Assembly (NCBI RefSeq): GCF_000524195.1
Contig: NW_020170575.1
Coordinates: 42,573-106,572, forward strand
From: Echinococcus granulosus
Lineage: Eukaryota > Platyhelminthes > Cestoda > Cyclophyllidea > Taeniidae
DNA length: 64,000 nucleotides
Reading direction: 5' to 3'
The notes under the pieces were generated by a model that was given only the letters and a program-made list of their open reading frames with translations, had not been told where the DNA came from and ran no database searches. The translations under genes and the position numbers were made by a program. Of this stretch, positions 1-13,300 are shown piece after piece (the stretch's first letter is position 1; every line of letters starts with the position of its first letter).

Positions 1-1
1 T

Positions 2-2319
2 CGTGATATCGAGTGTCAGTTCTCCGCTGAGGAGGAGGCGCTGGCTTCGAAGCACGATGAGGACGTGGAGGAGGATGAAATGATGGTAGTTGAGGAGTCG
101 GCTGCCCCGGCTAAAAAGGAGGGGGACGAGGATGCAGATTTGGTCGAAGAGGAAGAGGAAGAAGAGGTCTTCTCGGACAAGAATGACTCAGATATGGAGG
201 GTGGTGGGACTAGCAAGCAAGCTATTAGAAAAAGTGAGGTTGGAGCAAATACGGAGGCTCCTTCGACATGCCACTTTGGAATCCAAACGGGTAAGCGCAC
301 TCGGTAACCTGTCTGGCTCCTGTTGGATTTTTCGTAAATGAGCAACACTGCATGATGGTTTATTTGTCGCTGCTCATAGACGAGCCATCGAAAGGCATAA
401 AAGATGAGCAGCAATTGGAGGAAGGTACGGGCGGGAAAGTGAAGTTGGAGGAAAAGGAGGTCAAATACGTACCCATTCCGGTTCCCGTTCCCATTTACGT
501 TCCTGTGCCTGTTTTTGCATACACTCGGCCGGTTCCCTTTACTCTGCCCTTTCCCCTCCCCTGTGTGGTACCCTTACCTCTCCTGCTGAAGGGTGATGAG
601 GTATCTGGTGGTGCTGTCGACTCCGCTCCTGCTACTACTCCTGCTCCAATGAAACAAAAACCTGATCCAGATGCCAATACTACAACTTTTGGATCGGTAG
701 GTTACCTTTAGAAATAAACATTCTGGTGTTGAAGGTATTAATCGCACTACCTGGTGTCTCAGGGTCAAATGGGGACAGAAGGGACTACTTCGAAGACCCT
801 TTCTCAAAAGCGTTCCGCTAAGGAATCGTCGAACTCCTCTGTGGATGTTGCTTCACCAACATCTGGACAGCAGGGCCTTCCCAGTAAGCGTCTTCGTCGA
901 ACGACCGAAACTCCGGCGACGGCACTGGGACCTGTCGCAGTCGCAGCGACGACGGTTATGACGCGTCGTCCACCAATGAGTGACGCCAGCTACCACCTCA
1001 AGTTTTCCTATGGTATTAACGCCTGGCGTCTGTGGGTGAATCATACCTCGCAGCCCAAGGCTCTTGCCGATTTGGTCGACGTACCCGACGATGAGCTCAA
1101 TATTGCGCTCACTCGATTCGTGCACGAGGTGCGCAAGCCGAACAATGAGACCTATGTGGCCGATTCCATCTTCTATCTGTGCTTGGGTGGGTTGAATCGC
1201 TGTAATTTGTCCTGGCCCTCAAAGTTTTTGTCTCATTAATCGCTGTTTTTATCACTCGTTGATGACAGGTATTCAAGAGTACCTAAACGAGAATGGTCGC
1301 GCTATTAACCTCTTCGGCGAGCCGCGGTTTGCAAGTTTCGCCAATGCTCTGGATACTGTTCTGGCCGATTTCCGCCCTCGAATCAGTCCAGAAGGCATGC
1401 TTATTTGTCGAATTGAAGAGGAACACATGTGGGAGGCTAGGCAGCTTGGCGATGAGACACCTCACGTAAGTTTTGCAGATGTTACCTTCCAGTTTTTTTA
1501 GTTTGCTGACTGTGTCGAGGTACTTGCAACATTAACTTACTCGCCATGCCGTCGTTTTTACGGTTATCAATTCATTCGCCATCACCACAACTCAATCCAT
1601 GGAGGGATTAATGTTTTTTTCCAGCCTCTTTCATTGATTGGTTTAATCTTCATACGATCAGGTCATGCCACTTTTCTCCGTTGATAGATACTGCTCTTTA
1701 CCCTCCTCTACTTCATCACTAAGCACATGTGGCTCCGCACGGGCGACCAGCACGCCCAACTGAGATTCTCCAATTTTAAGTTGAAGCGCGAGAATCCATC
1801 TTCGGAGTGCGTGCTTTTTGTGTCCAGTGGTAGCTCTGACTCCTACCGCATGTTCTCTACTGGAGAACAGTTCTCTCGCTGCCCGATCCAACTTTTCCGA
1901 AATTACCTTAAAAAGTGGTAGGTTGTATTGCACATTGATTGTGGAGGGCAAAGAAGATCACTGTACTGAGTCTGACAGTTTGGTTGATTCAGCCCTCCGA
2001 TAGGGAGAATCAGGTGCCATCAGAATAGCCCAAGGTTCCAGTGGTTAGCCTTGCGGATACTATCGTGGCAAACATGTTTATACCAGGATTTCTCGCCCAG
2101 TGGTTTCTTTTAATTTAGAGTTATTTGTATGGCTTCTCTAGTCCTCAGGCACTGGTAGCGGGCGGCGGCTCCTTTTATCTAAGTCCTCTACCCGAGCCCT
2201 CTTTGACGACATGGTTCTCCGAGACTCGTGTTCCAGCCAGTCAGCTACAAGTTATGTTAAATCGCATTAAGATGGTGAAGGAGATCCAAGAAGCCTTTAT
2301 GGACAGCCAATCCGAGTAG
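2..2319 (+). CDS. ZMYM/QRICH1-family nuclear protein, 3' part (six exons, 5' end outside window)
   Basis: Exons 2-290 (open at the window edge), 380-696, 763-1186, 1269-1465, 1688-1917 and 2142-2319 join with GT-AG introns and matching phases. Exon 1 codes an acidic Glu-run segment; exon 2 a Pro-Val run (PIPVPVPIYVPVPV) typical of ZMYM2/3/4 and QRICH1. Exons 3-6 carry the family's C-terminal domain (DUF3504/QRICH1-like): YGINAWRLWV, YLCLGIQEYL, EEEHMWEARQLG, TLLYFITKH, RCPIQLF and the terminal NRIKMVKEIQEA block. Relatives act in chromatin and transcription complexes (ZMYM2/3 with LSD1-CoREST-HDAC). A basic KRLRR cluster in exon 3 could be a nuclear signal. MYM zinc fingers, if present, lie upstream of the window, so ZMYM versus QRICH1 cannot be decided. 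No clear AATAAA follows the TAG stop. Confidence 0.85.
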
Positions 2320-3048
2320 CACGCTGCATATCGACCTTGTGCTTTGCCTCCTCTACTTTTCATTAATGCTATACTATTTTGTCTATGCGCCCATTACTCC
2401 TCCCCAAAAACATAAGTTGGGAACTACAAAAAGTATAACTATGTGTGTGTACGCCTGTATTCCGTATTCCCATCTGGCTCGTACCGTCTTGTATATATTT
2501 ACATACTCATCAACCGCCGCTCCGCTTTTCTATTATGCATGGCAATACTGTGAAGATGGTCAATGCTAATCAGCTCAATTTGTCCCCATTGGTGTCTTTT
2601 TGATGTTCATTTTCGCCCCGTTCCCGTTGCTTGTTCTTTCTCGAATCATGATCTGCGAGTTATACACAGCACTACCCCCCAACTGTGTTTGGCCCTGCTT
2701 ATATCTTGGCGACCTTTTGTAACTCGCTTGCGTGGGGCGGCTCCGTCGTGTATGTGGCAGAACCGTCTGCGTATCAACCTCGGAATTCGTTCCGGTTTAG
2801 TCAAATAATACCAAAACTCGTCCCCAGGTGTCTATCAGCTTGAAATCCCTAGCTTTGGTTACAGTGTCCCACGTGTGAACAAGTAGTTGAATGCGCTACC
2901 TTTTTTTTCTCATGGTTGTATTCGCGATGAGAGGCCTACCGTTCGATTTACACACCTTAAAACGTTTTGTGGAATGGCTTAGGTGCTGCTGAGGGGGTTT
3001 CATGTATTTACAACAGTCAAAGGTGAGAAAGGATGCAGCATCAGTAGA
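2320..3048. other. Intergenic, convergent gene ends
   Basis: Sequence between the stop codons of the plus-strand ZMYM-like gene and the minus-strand UQCC2-like gene. Both 3' UTRs should lie here. I see no canonical AATAAA or ATTAAA on either strand and no recognisable coding sequence; short open frames at 2339-2569 and 2563-2808 have no family resemblance. Confidence 0.5.
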
Positions 3049-3453
3049 TTAGCTGAAGAACCGCAGCAGACGAGATATAAGTCGTTTTTCCCGCTTGGGA
3101 TCGCCTCCGGCTGTTAAAATGGCAGAGGTGGATGAGAGGTCGAGGCCGGCAGCAGCAACGATGGGTGGGGGTCCACCTAAACCTTGAGGTACGGGGTAGC
3201 TGTCACGATGTACATTTGCCGTCAGGCGTTCTAGACAGACGGCTTCTTCTTCGAGCTGCTCCAGAGCACTGTTGCGGGAGATGAGGTGGCGTGCACGTTT
3301 CTCCAAGTGCACACGGATATCGCAATGTTTCTTGGTGGGATCCACTGGCCAACGATCCACAGCCTCCTGCAGGCGCACAGTGAGTGCCACCGGGGGACAG
3401 TTGTTCGCAGTAGCTAGGCAACGGCGAATGATGTAGGGTGGCATCATACGCAT
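3049..3453 (-). CDS. UQCC2: UQCC2-like mitochondrial complex III assembly factor
   Basis: An uninterrupted 134-residue frame. Residues 28-80 resemble the start of UQCC2/MNF1: a short helix, then WPVDPTK at 35-41 (WPVD-x-TK is the family signature), a basic helix, and CLERL...SYPVP, which aligns with the family's xYESLARL...YPRP block. UQCC2 is a small mitochondrial-matrix protein that works with UQCC1 in cytochrome b synthesis and insertion into complex III. The first ~27 residues are longer than in vertebrates and basic, as a targeting sequence could be. The first ATG follows directly on TTCCTTGCCAG, a good splice acceptor, so the mRNA may have an upstream leader exon (cis or trans spliced). 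It lies 0.94 kb downstream of TMEM68 on the same strand. The C-terminal third is diverged. Confidence 0.65.
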   Translation of the reverse strand: MRMMPPYIIRRCLATANNCPPVALTVRLQEAVDRWPVDPTKKHCDIRVHLEKRARHLISRNSALEQLEEEAVCLERLTANVHRDSYPVPQGLGGPPPIVAAAGLDLSSTSAILTAGGDPKREKRLISRLLRFFS

Positions 3454-4388
3454 CTGGCAAGGAAATACGTACCATTGATATACAAATGGATAGCTGATTA
3501 CATTTAACTTTTGCTAATGACGCAGAAAAAATTTTGCGCACAATGGGCTAGTAACATGGTGGAAAATTGACTTTGCGCTCAAAACCAGGTCAGATGTCGC
3601 CATAAACAGTGTAATATTAAAAACTAGCAACGAGAAATGATACTTTAAATGAACCCAATTACTTCTCGTTAATGTGTCTGTGGGATTATTGTTGCAAAAT
3701 GCCAGGAATTCAATGCGAATCAGTCTACTTTGAAAGTATAAATGAAGCAGACCAATGCGCTCGTCAAGCTAGTGTCAAAAAAGAGCCATTAGAATACAAT
3801 CAGTAGCGGAAACCACCACCTCCGAATACCCTTGACCTACACATAGCGCTAAAGTAGCTAAGAAGTAAAACAAGTTGTGTTGATAATATTACAAAATACA
3901 TTACAATTTCGATGAAGACTTCAACTTTTGTAACAAATTGACCATAATTTTTTTATATATGTCCCATCAAAGAGTTGCTGTTTGGGTTAAAAAGTAGAGT
4001 TATCTAAGCAGCTTCAAATTGTGGCCGTAGCGAGCTTTAATTCACGCACTTAAAACAAATTCCCCATAATCAGTGTAGGGCCTACCTAGTTACTGAAGAC
4101 CAACCCATACGACTCTTAGGACCGCATCTCCCCACTGTATTCTTCACTTAACACACTTATGCACTTAAACGGCTCTTAAGTAATTCATTTTCTTCACACC
4201 CATGCGCAGAGGTCTAATGAGTGCTCCCCCTTACGTTTAAACTGCCAACCCAAGCTACCCGCCACGCACGAATCGGCACCCGCACCATTACCACTCCTCA
4301 AAACCCAATAAAGTACGAATCCATCCGTCCAAAATCCCGCTCTGTTACTGCAAAATAATCAAGAATCTGGTAAAAAGAATAAAAAACA
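3454..4388. other. Spacer between TMEM68 stop and UQCC2 start
   Basis: AT-rich sequence of 935 bp with no recognisable gene. It should contain the TMEM68 3' UTR. A minus-strand ATTAAA at 4036-4041, about 350 nt past the TMEM68 stop, is a possible weak polyadenylation signal. Confidence 0.4.
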
Positions 4389-7300
4389 CTAGCCGGAAAA
4401 ATCCATAATAATTTGTGAGTCTTTTCTTCGCCTGGAATGGTAGTTCTGTGCATTTTTCGATTGAACCCACGCATCAAAACAGGGAAACCGCTGCAACAGT
4501 GCAATCACCACATTACCCGGGCGCCATTGGTAACGCAAGATCATATCTTCGATTGCTTCACGAGTCTACAAAAAGACGCTCCAGATTGCAAAATTGATTA
4601 TATCACTTCAAATGCAGCGTGTAGCCATTGATATGCAACAGTAGTTACTCTCATGATTTAAAATATCAGTTTTGCGTGGACTACTCACCCTATCCGCCAA
4701 TTGCTCATCGGTTTCGCCTATCCGTGGGTAGATTGGATCACCGATGTGGGTTCTGTCAGAAAATGAAAAAGTACCACTCCCTTGCCTACCAAGTGAGTCA
4801 TAGAAATCAATTTCTGACAACTAACCGTAACTTGACCGGGAAGTAGCCATAGAACAGACCAAACGGTAGTCGCGTGAACTCGTAGAGTCGACGTAGCCAA
4901 CCTACACCAGATAAGCAATTAATATTTCCAAAGATGCTAACAAGTAAGAAGATAATATCGAAAAGAAAATTAAACCTACATTTGCCGTATTGAACGAGAC
5001 GAATGCCCTCACGAATATTTTCCGTGAACACGGGATAAATAGGCTGGATGGAACAACAATGAAATAAATTTGTCTTCCATTTATGGAAGGTATACCAGAT
5101 TTGCATTTGTTATACATTTGGAATTTCATAAAATTGCGATGACTTGTAAGAAAAAGCCACCCATACGAAAGGGAACCTAAAATAAAGCCAAGTCAGTGCA
5201 CAATGCAGATGAACTAGAAGCGACAGTGAATACATGCATGAATTATTATTTTGATGATATTACAACTAATCTAAAGACTAGTGAAGTAAAGCATTGGGCC
5301 AGAATTGGTTGCGCTGAAACCGCATTTGCTTATGGTACGCATTGGAAAGCGCGATTGCTTCCATGCCGCATCGCATTATCTTCCGCGCTGATGACAGGCC
5401 GCTTCACCCATTCCCACCAATGCTACTTGTCCTAGCTCTCTTGTACACGTCTGCGGAGTCCGTCCGGAAAAGAATTTGGATTTAGACAGCCTTTATAAGA
5501 AAAAAGCGCGTCTTAAGCGGCGGATACTACTTTTCTTTACCAGCATTGTCTCGTGCCGCGTTCTTATGCCTATTCCAGGAGTTTAACCCGTATTAGCAAG
5601 ACGGCTTTGGTCTAGACAGATGGGTCAGAACGATTTAACTGCCCCAGCACAGACCGTCTGTATTGGCATTCAGTGTGAGCAGTTTTTACGATTGCAAATA
5701 CCCATAAAAGATTCTGCTGTATTCATGATGCCCACTTAAAGGCGCAACCCTTGTGCGACTTCACACGACAGGTTATGCATCTTGCCAGTAGCAAGATGCC
5801 CTGCCTACTCCTCCACCTAGCTCTTAAAAAAAACAAGTCTATATGCCTCAACGTCACTACATCTTCAAGGGTAATAAAGGAGCTACAACTTATTGGGGTA
5901 GGCGCAAAAAAAAATCCGTGATATTAAGTTTGCAAAAAAACAGATGCCGTTCCGCCACAAACACACTGACCACATGCCGACGTAAAGATGGTAGGATAGC
6001 CATGTCAAATACGAAGGACTAACACAAATTCACACACACACAAGCTGACAAGTGTGTGTAGGCAAAACTCACACGCTTTGCCTTGATGGCGATGCGTGCG
6101 AATCCACGACGCTTGCCCCAGAGCACGGAGTAGTACTCGTCGGAGAACAGGGCCTCGCGAACACCTCCTGGGGAGAGGAGTAACACTTCACCGGCTTGGG
6201 ACGAGACCGTCCTCATCTCTTCATCACCTTCTTGTTGCTCCTTTTCTTGCTCCGCCCTGGTGGAAGTTTCACCGATCTCTATTGCGTCATGATTTCTGGC
6301 ATCTAGTATTTCTAAGGGATAAATTAGCAAAGTGGATTTATTACAACACCCCTAGACTACGCGTCACCCGGTAGGGAAATTGAGAATTTGATAGAGTTCA
6401 ATGAAAGGGGAAACTATTTTATCAATTAAATGCGTCCTCTATATCACCACAGTACCCCTCTGATGCTGACTTTAGTAACTTCCAAGCATGTACCCCGATC
6501 AGCTTTTTCTTCGAAGAAAAAACAGCCCAACTAGGGGTCGTGCGATATCGAATAAGCCCCGCAATACGACCTCTCTTCAAATTTCCAACATATTTTAAAG
6601 CTGCTACCCGCAAAATTTCCCGAGGACAAACGGCAAATACTATTTTGCACACAGAGATAACCAAAGTTTATAATTGCAGTACTTATTGGGAAGATATCCA
6701 TAACAAACTTCGAATTTGTGTCAGGTTTATTCTTTACCGATACAGTAATGTTTTCCAATTCACATGAAGTATGTTCACAACGAGATTAACAGACTCTTCG
6801 AGTAAATAAACACAACAGGTCAAAGAGACGTAAGCTGGATGAGCTACTTATGACAGTAAAGAAGAGCCCGTATGTGTGCATGCCCAAAGCAAAAAGTTCG
6901 CAGTAGCACTAAAACATCACAATGTGTACAAAGCAGCCCACAAAATTGTGATTTACTGCAAAGCTGCGCTTTCCAACTGCAATGCAGTTATTATTTAAAA
7001 CAAGTATGGCAAATGAAAAATATGTCAGGAGACCGATTCGTCAGTGGCGGTGAAGACGGGCGTTCAAGTCAAGATTAAAAAATGCACAAAAGATATTAAG
7101 CTTCCAATTCAGGCTATTCTTGATCCATCATCTCAGAATGCCTTCAAAAGAGACTCTTCCAGACGAAACCATGACGGCATATCTGAGGTTTGAGATGGAG
7201 GACTTCACAATTTAATCGTACATAAAGTTGTTCAATGAGACATGGGTTTTGCAAACGTTGAGTTAACTGCCCTAACGACCTTATTCTCCGTTTTCTACCG

Positions 7301-10300
7301 TGAGACGAGAAAGGCTCCGAAAAATACCTTTGTAGTCGGTTTTTGCGAATTAAAAACATAGCTGCTAAAGATTCTAATACATTCGTTAAAAAAAGTTTCC
7401 ATTTTGGTTCACTGAATTCAGCTTTCACACATTCGAAACAGGCTTTCAAATGGCTTTTTAAAACGGATTTAAGGAACAGACAGATGTTAGCATTTTAAGA
7501 GTCAAAGTATCCTTCAACTTTTGTTAAGACCTGCTTTTTTTTCAAAACGTCATAAGGACAAGCAATCAGTTCCCTTTTGGTGCTATGACTTGGTACAAGG
7601 CAGGAATTTCAGTCTGTCATTCAAATTAATTGGCTCCTTATGACTGCAGCTCACCTTTTCCACCTCACTTGCAGTATACTCAGTAAGATAGATAAATGTT
7701 ACAAAGGAACAAATACAGGGTAAGTCTATGCGTGTCGGGTAAGCAACGACGGAAATCAGACTTCAAACCCAGACTACTTCCAATCTCACATTTTAGATCT
7801 TCTTAAATGGAAGGTGCATTCTAAGTAGGATCTAAATTTTATAGACGTGGTGAAAAATAATTTACTCCCACTAGAAAAGGAATTAAATCTATGCATCTGT
7901 ATTATAGAACACGATTCGGAAACGGTAGCTGTGACACTAAAGGAACATTATTATCTACCGGCATTTCCGGTTTTGTACATGAGATAGTGCGCTCCAGTGT
8001 TTGAAGAAAATACTGTGACTATAACCAGCATGAGATTTTTTACTTCGGTACTTACTAACCTAGAGTGAAGACCAGAAGGCGAAAAGAGTTATACGTAAAG
8101 AAGTTAAAAATTCTACCGTGGCGCTTACTCTGTAATGAAGTAAGCAGATTGTCAGCTTAACACCCTTGAACATAGCCACATTTAGGCGAGATGGGATAAG
8201 AGATAAACAGTGAAGTTAAAAGCACGTTTCATTTTTCACTTATGATGTGTCCGTCTGAAGTTATTCTCGGTTCACCATCCTTGCATTCAATCCCTAACGT
8301 GCAAATTTTAAAGCTATTGTAATTTTGAAGTGGAAAAATTTACACGAACAAATACCCACCGGGGAGATGATGGGCACAAAGAGGCTTGAGAAACACACCT
8401 TCTACATCAAACTCCAAAACATCTAATGTTTCCTGCTTAGTATAATTTATTTTAAGGTTCATTCTTAGAATATCTCAAAGATGCACGACAAGCCCACCAT
8501 CGTTTCTCATAATGGTGCGTTTGAGATGGAGAAGGCATTGAAAACTATACTACACGCAGAAGGAACTATTTGACTAGTTAAAAAGATAGAAATTTGATCC
8601 AAAGAAAGATAGTAAAGATATCCTTGTCCCACTCTTTTTAAATATTGTAACGAAAATTACTAGGGAAAGTGGCAATTCGGCTCATTTTATCAACAGCGTC
8701 TGGCGGTATTTTATAATGTAACTCTGACTCACGACTATCACCATAAGCTTGCTTTGTGCATAACAAATCCACACTTTAATCACACTCCTTTTTTTCTATT
8801 GCCATAGCGTTTTAAGATTGAATCCACTTCATACGTGGCAAACTCAAAGAAAAAAACACCCATTTTCCCAAGCTAAGGTTGTTCAACGCACTCACCTTTG
8901 ACAATTTAAATCACAAAAAGGTCTTGTCTTTGATCACTCGGCCACCTTTCCTCTTGCCTACGAGATTTGCCACCCCAGAAGTATTTCCATAGTTAAAAGG
9001 ATGAAAATCATACCAGTAATGCTAACAAGCTCTCTCGATTAACACTCCAAGATATCCCTAGTTCGTTTAAGAAAAGAAGTGAGAGATAAAGTTCTATTAC
9101 TGTGAAATAAAATTTAGTGTATTTTACCTACTCATTACCCAAAAATCATAGAATGAGGGATGGTATTTTACTGCATTAGAAGTAACTTTGCCAATATATA
9201 CCAAGAAAAGATTCCACAAAAATGGTGCATTGGTGATATGTAAAAAAAAATGATGATTTGGACTTAAGCGTACTACAATTCCGTAAACTTAGCTTTTTGA
9301 CAAATACACAAAAATACAACTATATCACTAAGAAAAGAAGAGTTCAAGCACACCAAAAAAAAGGTGGAAGTAGTGACCCCACTTCGGTAGGAAAAAAGTA
9401 CGAGAAAGACATAGCAAGAGACGAACTCGGGTTGTTGGAGTTGCTGTTGCTCCGGAGTGATTTGCTGGATTCAGCTAAGGTAGGATTGAGCAGAGCAACG
9501 CACTCTTCCACCGAACCCTCAAGGGCACAGGTCAGTCGGAGGATCCGTTGAAGTCCCGGTAGTCGGAAGAGAAAGCGATCCACCACTGGGATTGGCAGTC
9601 TAAAAGGCAAAGGTTTAAAAGGTGCACACGTATATATAGCTACCTTGCCTACTTGTTTATAAGCATGGGCATATGCTCCCAAAGTGGATGCTTGGTCGAC
9701 CTTAACATGTTCGTCACCAGCGTCACACACACATGCAGTCCCGATTCTCTTACCTGAGCCTGCACACGACATATACGCATGTGAATTACAGTAGAGGAGA
9801 AGTACAAGATACAAACCATTGGTATCCTATTAGGGAATGAAAGTGACACTGCCGGACTATTGTTCTCCAAGTAACCAATGAGCCGAGGTTTTCTTAATTG
9901 CGCTTCCTATTAGTGGGTCAGACTGGAATCTTTTTTACCTGAAAATCGGGATTGTGCAATAAAATACAGCAATCTGTGCAAAGACTCTAACTCTATCTTA
10001 TGTAGCGGTAAAAGTGGGTGACACCTACTGACACGATTCAGCAAACGTAAAATTGCTACATACTCCACCGCTGCGGTTCTTCAGTCTCCACAGGTTTATA
10101 TTGCTAGCTTAAAAGCATGACATTCTGTTGAGACCATTCCTGCTGTCACTCTCAATAAACTCCACTGTACATTTATAAGGGAATCATACTCAGAAGTATG
10201 CATCTTGCAACAACTTCAAAGAGGACTTAGGGACTATAACTTTACAGACAGAGGAAATGAGATGTGCATAACAAAAATATTAAATGAAAATCCCAATCTT

Positions 10301-13300
10301 TCATTGACTCCAACAGAAAGGCACCTAAGAATGTAAAGTACAGGGCACATAACACCCATTAATAAAAACAAGTGGGGAAACTCGAAGGATATCCGGGAGG
10401 TAACCAATAGTTTTGCAAAAACAGAGTATATACAACTCCTGGTGAGAAATGGAGGACTCTGAAGCAGGAAACCAAAGTTCCGAGCTTGGTAAAGCCATTA
10501 ATCGCGTGGATAGAAGTTGGGCCCAAGATTAAAGCTTAGACTACACCACGAAAGAAAACCCATATGATGGGGAGTAAAATTTTGCCACTCAATGAATCAT
10601 GCAGAGCAAAAAACAGAGCAAACGGGAATTACAAGGTTGAGAATAGAATTTTGATCAAAGGAGAGCTGAATGGCCGATTTCCCAGAGGTTCTGATTACTG
10701 TGGCAATTCCACTTACATGGATGTGCCAGTGTTCTACGCACTGGTGTTCAATCAGTCAGGCGATCTACCAGATAGCAAGCAACAGAGGATTGAGCAAAGC
10801 AAGTGCTCTTAAGTTTCTGTAATTGTTAGGAACAAGCCACAGAACAGAACATCAAAATAATCAGCAACAATAACAACAGGAAAAAGGAGAGATATTACCC
10901 AAATGGAGCCACTTGGAAAATGGAAGTTGAATCTCTAAACTACCTACTCTCATCTACTACTTCAGCTCCACTATCAAATAGACGTTGAACTGAAATGTTG
11001 AATCGAAGGGATTACAGGTTTTTCTAATAATTCTTTGAACAGCAGAAAATAAATAGGTATTGAATGAGAACCAAACTCCAAGCAAAAATGATTTCAATCA
11101 CAGATTCTAACACAAAGGGAGCAGACATGGTTAGGCTTGAAGTGCAAGACTGAGGAGCAGAAAAGGCAGACCAAGGAGGCAATCATTGGACCAGATGATA
11201 CATAAAAAAGCTGAACAAGGAAACATGTTTTCACCTTGTACTTTGATGGCACTGTTTACGATATGGTAAGCTCGATGGAAGAAATTCCAAACTGGAATTA
11301 CTCTGACGTTCCCGTAAGAACATAAGCTTCTCCAAATGTGCTTCTTAAAGTGGCAATTCATTCAACATAGAAGCAAGAAAACTTAAAGACAATGAGGTAA
11401 TGAGGGCAATTGGTACCATGAGAGGTTAAAAAATGGAGTTATTAACAAACTAAAAAAAGACGCTACTCCCAAATACAGCCACTCAACTAATAGGAAATAA
11501 AGCGACATACCTTCAGCATATGCGCAATACTTCAGCAACAGTGCCGAGGCGATGATGGTTCTTTCATTTCAGTGAAAAAGACATCAACGTAAAACTGCGA
11601 GGACAAGATAAAACAGTTTCTTCACCCACATAGAGTTGCAAAACAAATGACTTCGGTACAGGAACTCAGATTCATCGACTACCACGAGTACAGTATAGCA
11701 TTAGGGAAATCTTCGCATGCCCTAAACTAGTCAGGAATTAGGTGCAGAGTCGAACCTCCAAGTAATTGACATGGGATGGCGAAAAAAGATTGCACAGTTG
11801 AGATCAGTAATACTACCACACCCATTGGGGTCTGGATTCAAGATAAGCCAGCAACAGTTGGAAGAAATGAGCTTTCAACAGCCATTCTTACGGTGATAGG
11901 TTTACCGGAATGGCAGTCAGGAAAACTGTAAGCAAAATAAACTACAGAGGTCAACAATACAGGTAAACACCCACCGGTTTCGCTTAATGATATGCCTCGC
12001 GATGAAGTAGTAGGCGTCAAGGGGTATAGTGCCGTGATAATAGACGAGAAAAGCGCCCTCTCCGGGTGCGGGCAACTTCTCCATGCCCACCACTTCGTAA
12101 CCGTGGAAGGCCCGACCGTGCGCCTCCCACATCACCGCCACCAATCGACGCAAGAGGTGATCAGTGTTCAGGTACGGCTCTTCAGTACTACTGCTGCTTC
12201 CACTGCTACTGGCGGCGGTGCCTCGCAGACCACCTGGATCGATGGTACGAAGAGTGAGAATGATATTAACTCCATACGGACCATTTGAAATTAAGATATT
12301 ACTTGACATAGTGGCTTTGATAGCAATCCAAAACTGATGATACTGCTGCTAACTTAAAGACACCTTGACTTTGTATACTTAATGGCAGAGATTAAATCGC
12401 TGCGAAAGGCTATATTACAGCGTATTCAGAAGTGAATGGAGCGTTGTCACAGTGGACCATTGCGAGGAGGCGGTGAGGTCCCGTATGCAGGTCACATAAT
12501 TCCCTGGGTGGGATAATTCGAACGATAGACCAATTTTGTGACTTTTCATATTAGCCAATCCTGATCACTTAGTCGTGAGTCCCATCGTAATACCGCTGTT
12601 TGCTGTGTAAGTTTGTCCATTCTAATTACAGATAAAATAAGGGGTGCCACCGTAGTGGTACTACGAGCAGTAATAGCTCAACGGCCGTCACCGTTACCAT
12701 CCAGCCGGCACGTGAAATACACGATTCTGGGGTCCTCATCGACCCATAACCTGCCCTGCGGCAAAGTTGCACAAGAGATGCGTCCTTGTATGAATATCAT
12801 GAATATAGCACAATCTTTCACGGGCATTTGCAATTGCAAAAACCTAGCTCGCGCTGAATGCCAATGCAGACGAGCTGTTTTGGGGTGGTTAAATCATACC
12901 GACCCATTTGTCCAGGCCAAAGCCATCTTGTGGGTAGGGACTAAAGCTTGGGATAGGTGTAAAAACGGGACAGGAGACAATGCTGGAAAGGTAGTAGCGG
13001 ACGGTCAAAATGTGCCCTTTCCTCCTATGGCCGCTATTTAAACTCATTTGCCTGGTTTAATCTAAACACTCCTCGTGTACCGAGTAATGTCCACCAGTAT
13101 GATGCTTGGAATCAATCCATCTTAAGGTAATATAACGAGTTCACAAATGCGGGTAGTGCACAACGAACTGCGCGGCGCTGTGGCCTACCTGATCGATAGG
13201 TCATTGCTTTGACCTGTTTTCATTGGCCGATCTTGGCCAGTTGACCTTCAGCTTATCTAACAATTGACCAAGTGAAAAAAATTATAGTTGTTCTGGCTAT

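Noticed and set aside
574..807. Minus-strand frames opposite the ZMYM-like exons
   Set aside because: Overlap well-supported plus-strand exons and show no similarity to anything.
7144..7449. 101-codon minus-strand frame in TMEM68 intron 3
   Set aside because: It would insert unrelated residues between exons 3 and 4, whose phases already match without it.
12613..13041. 142-codon plus-strand open frame within TMEM68 intron 1
   Set aside because: No family resemblance, antisense to a real gene, and no splice or promoter context; most likely chance.
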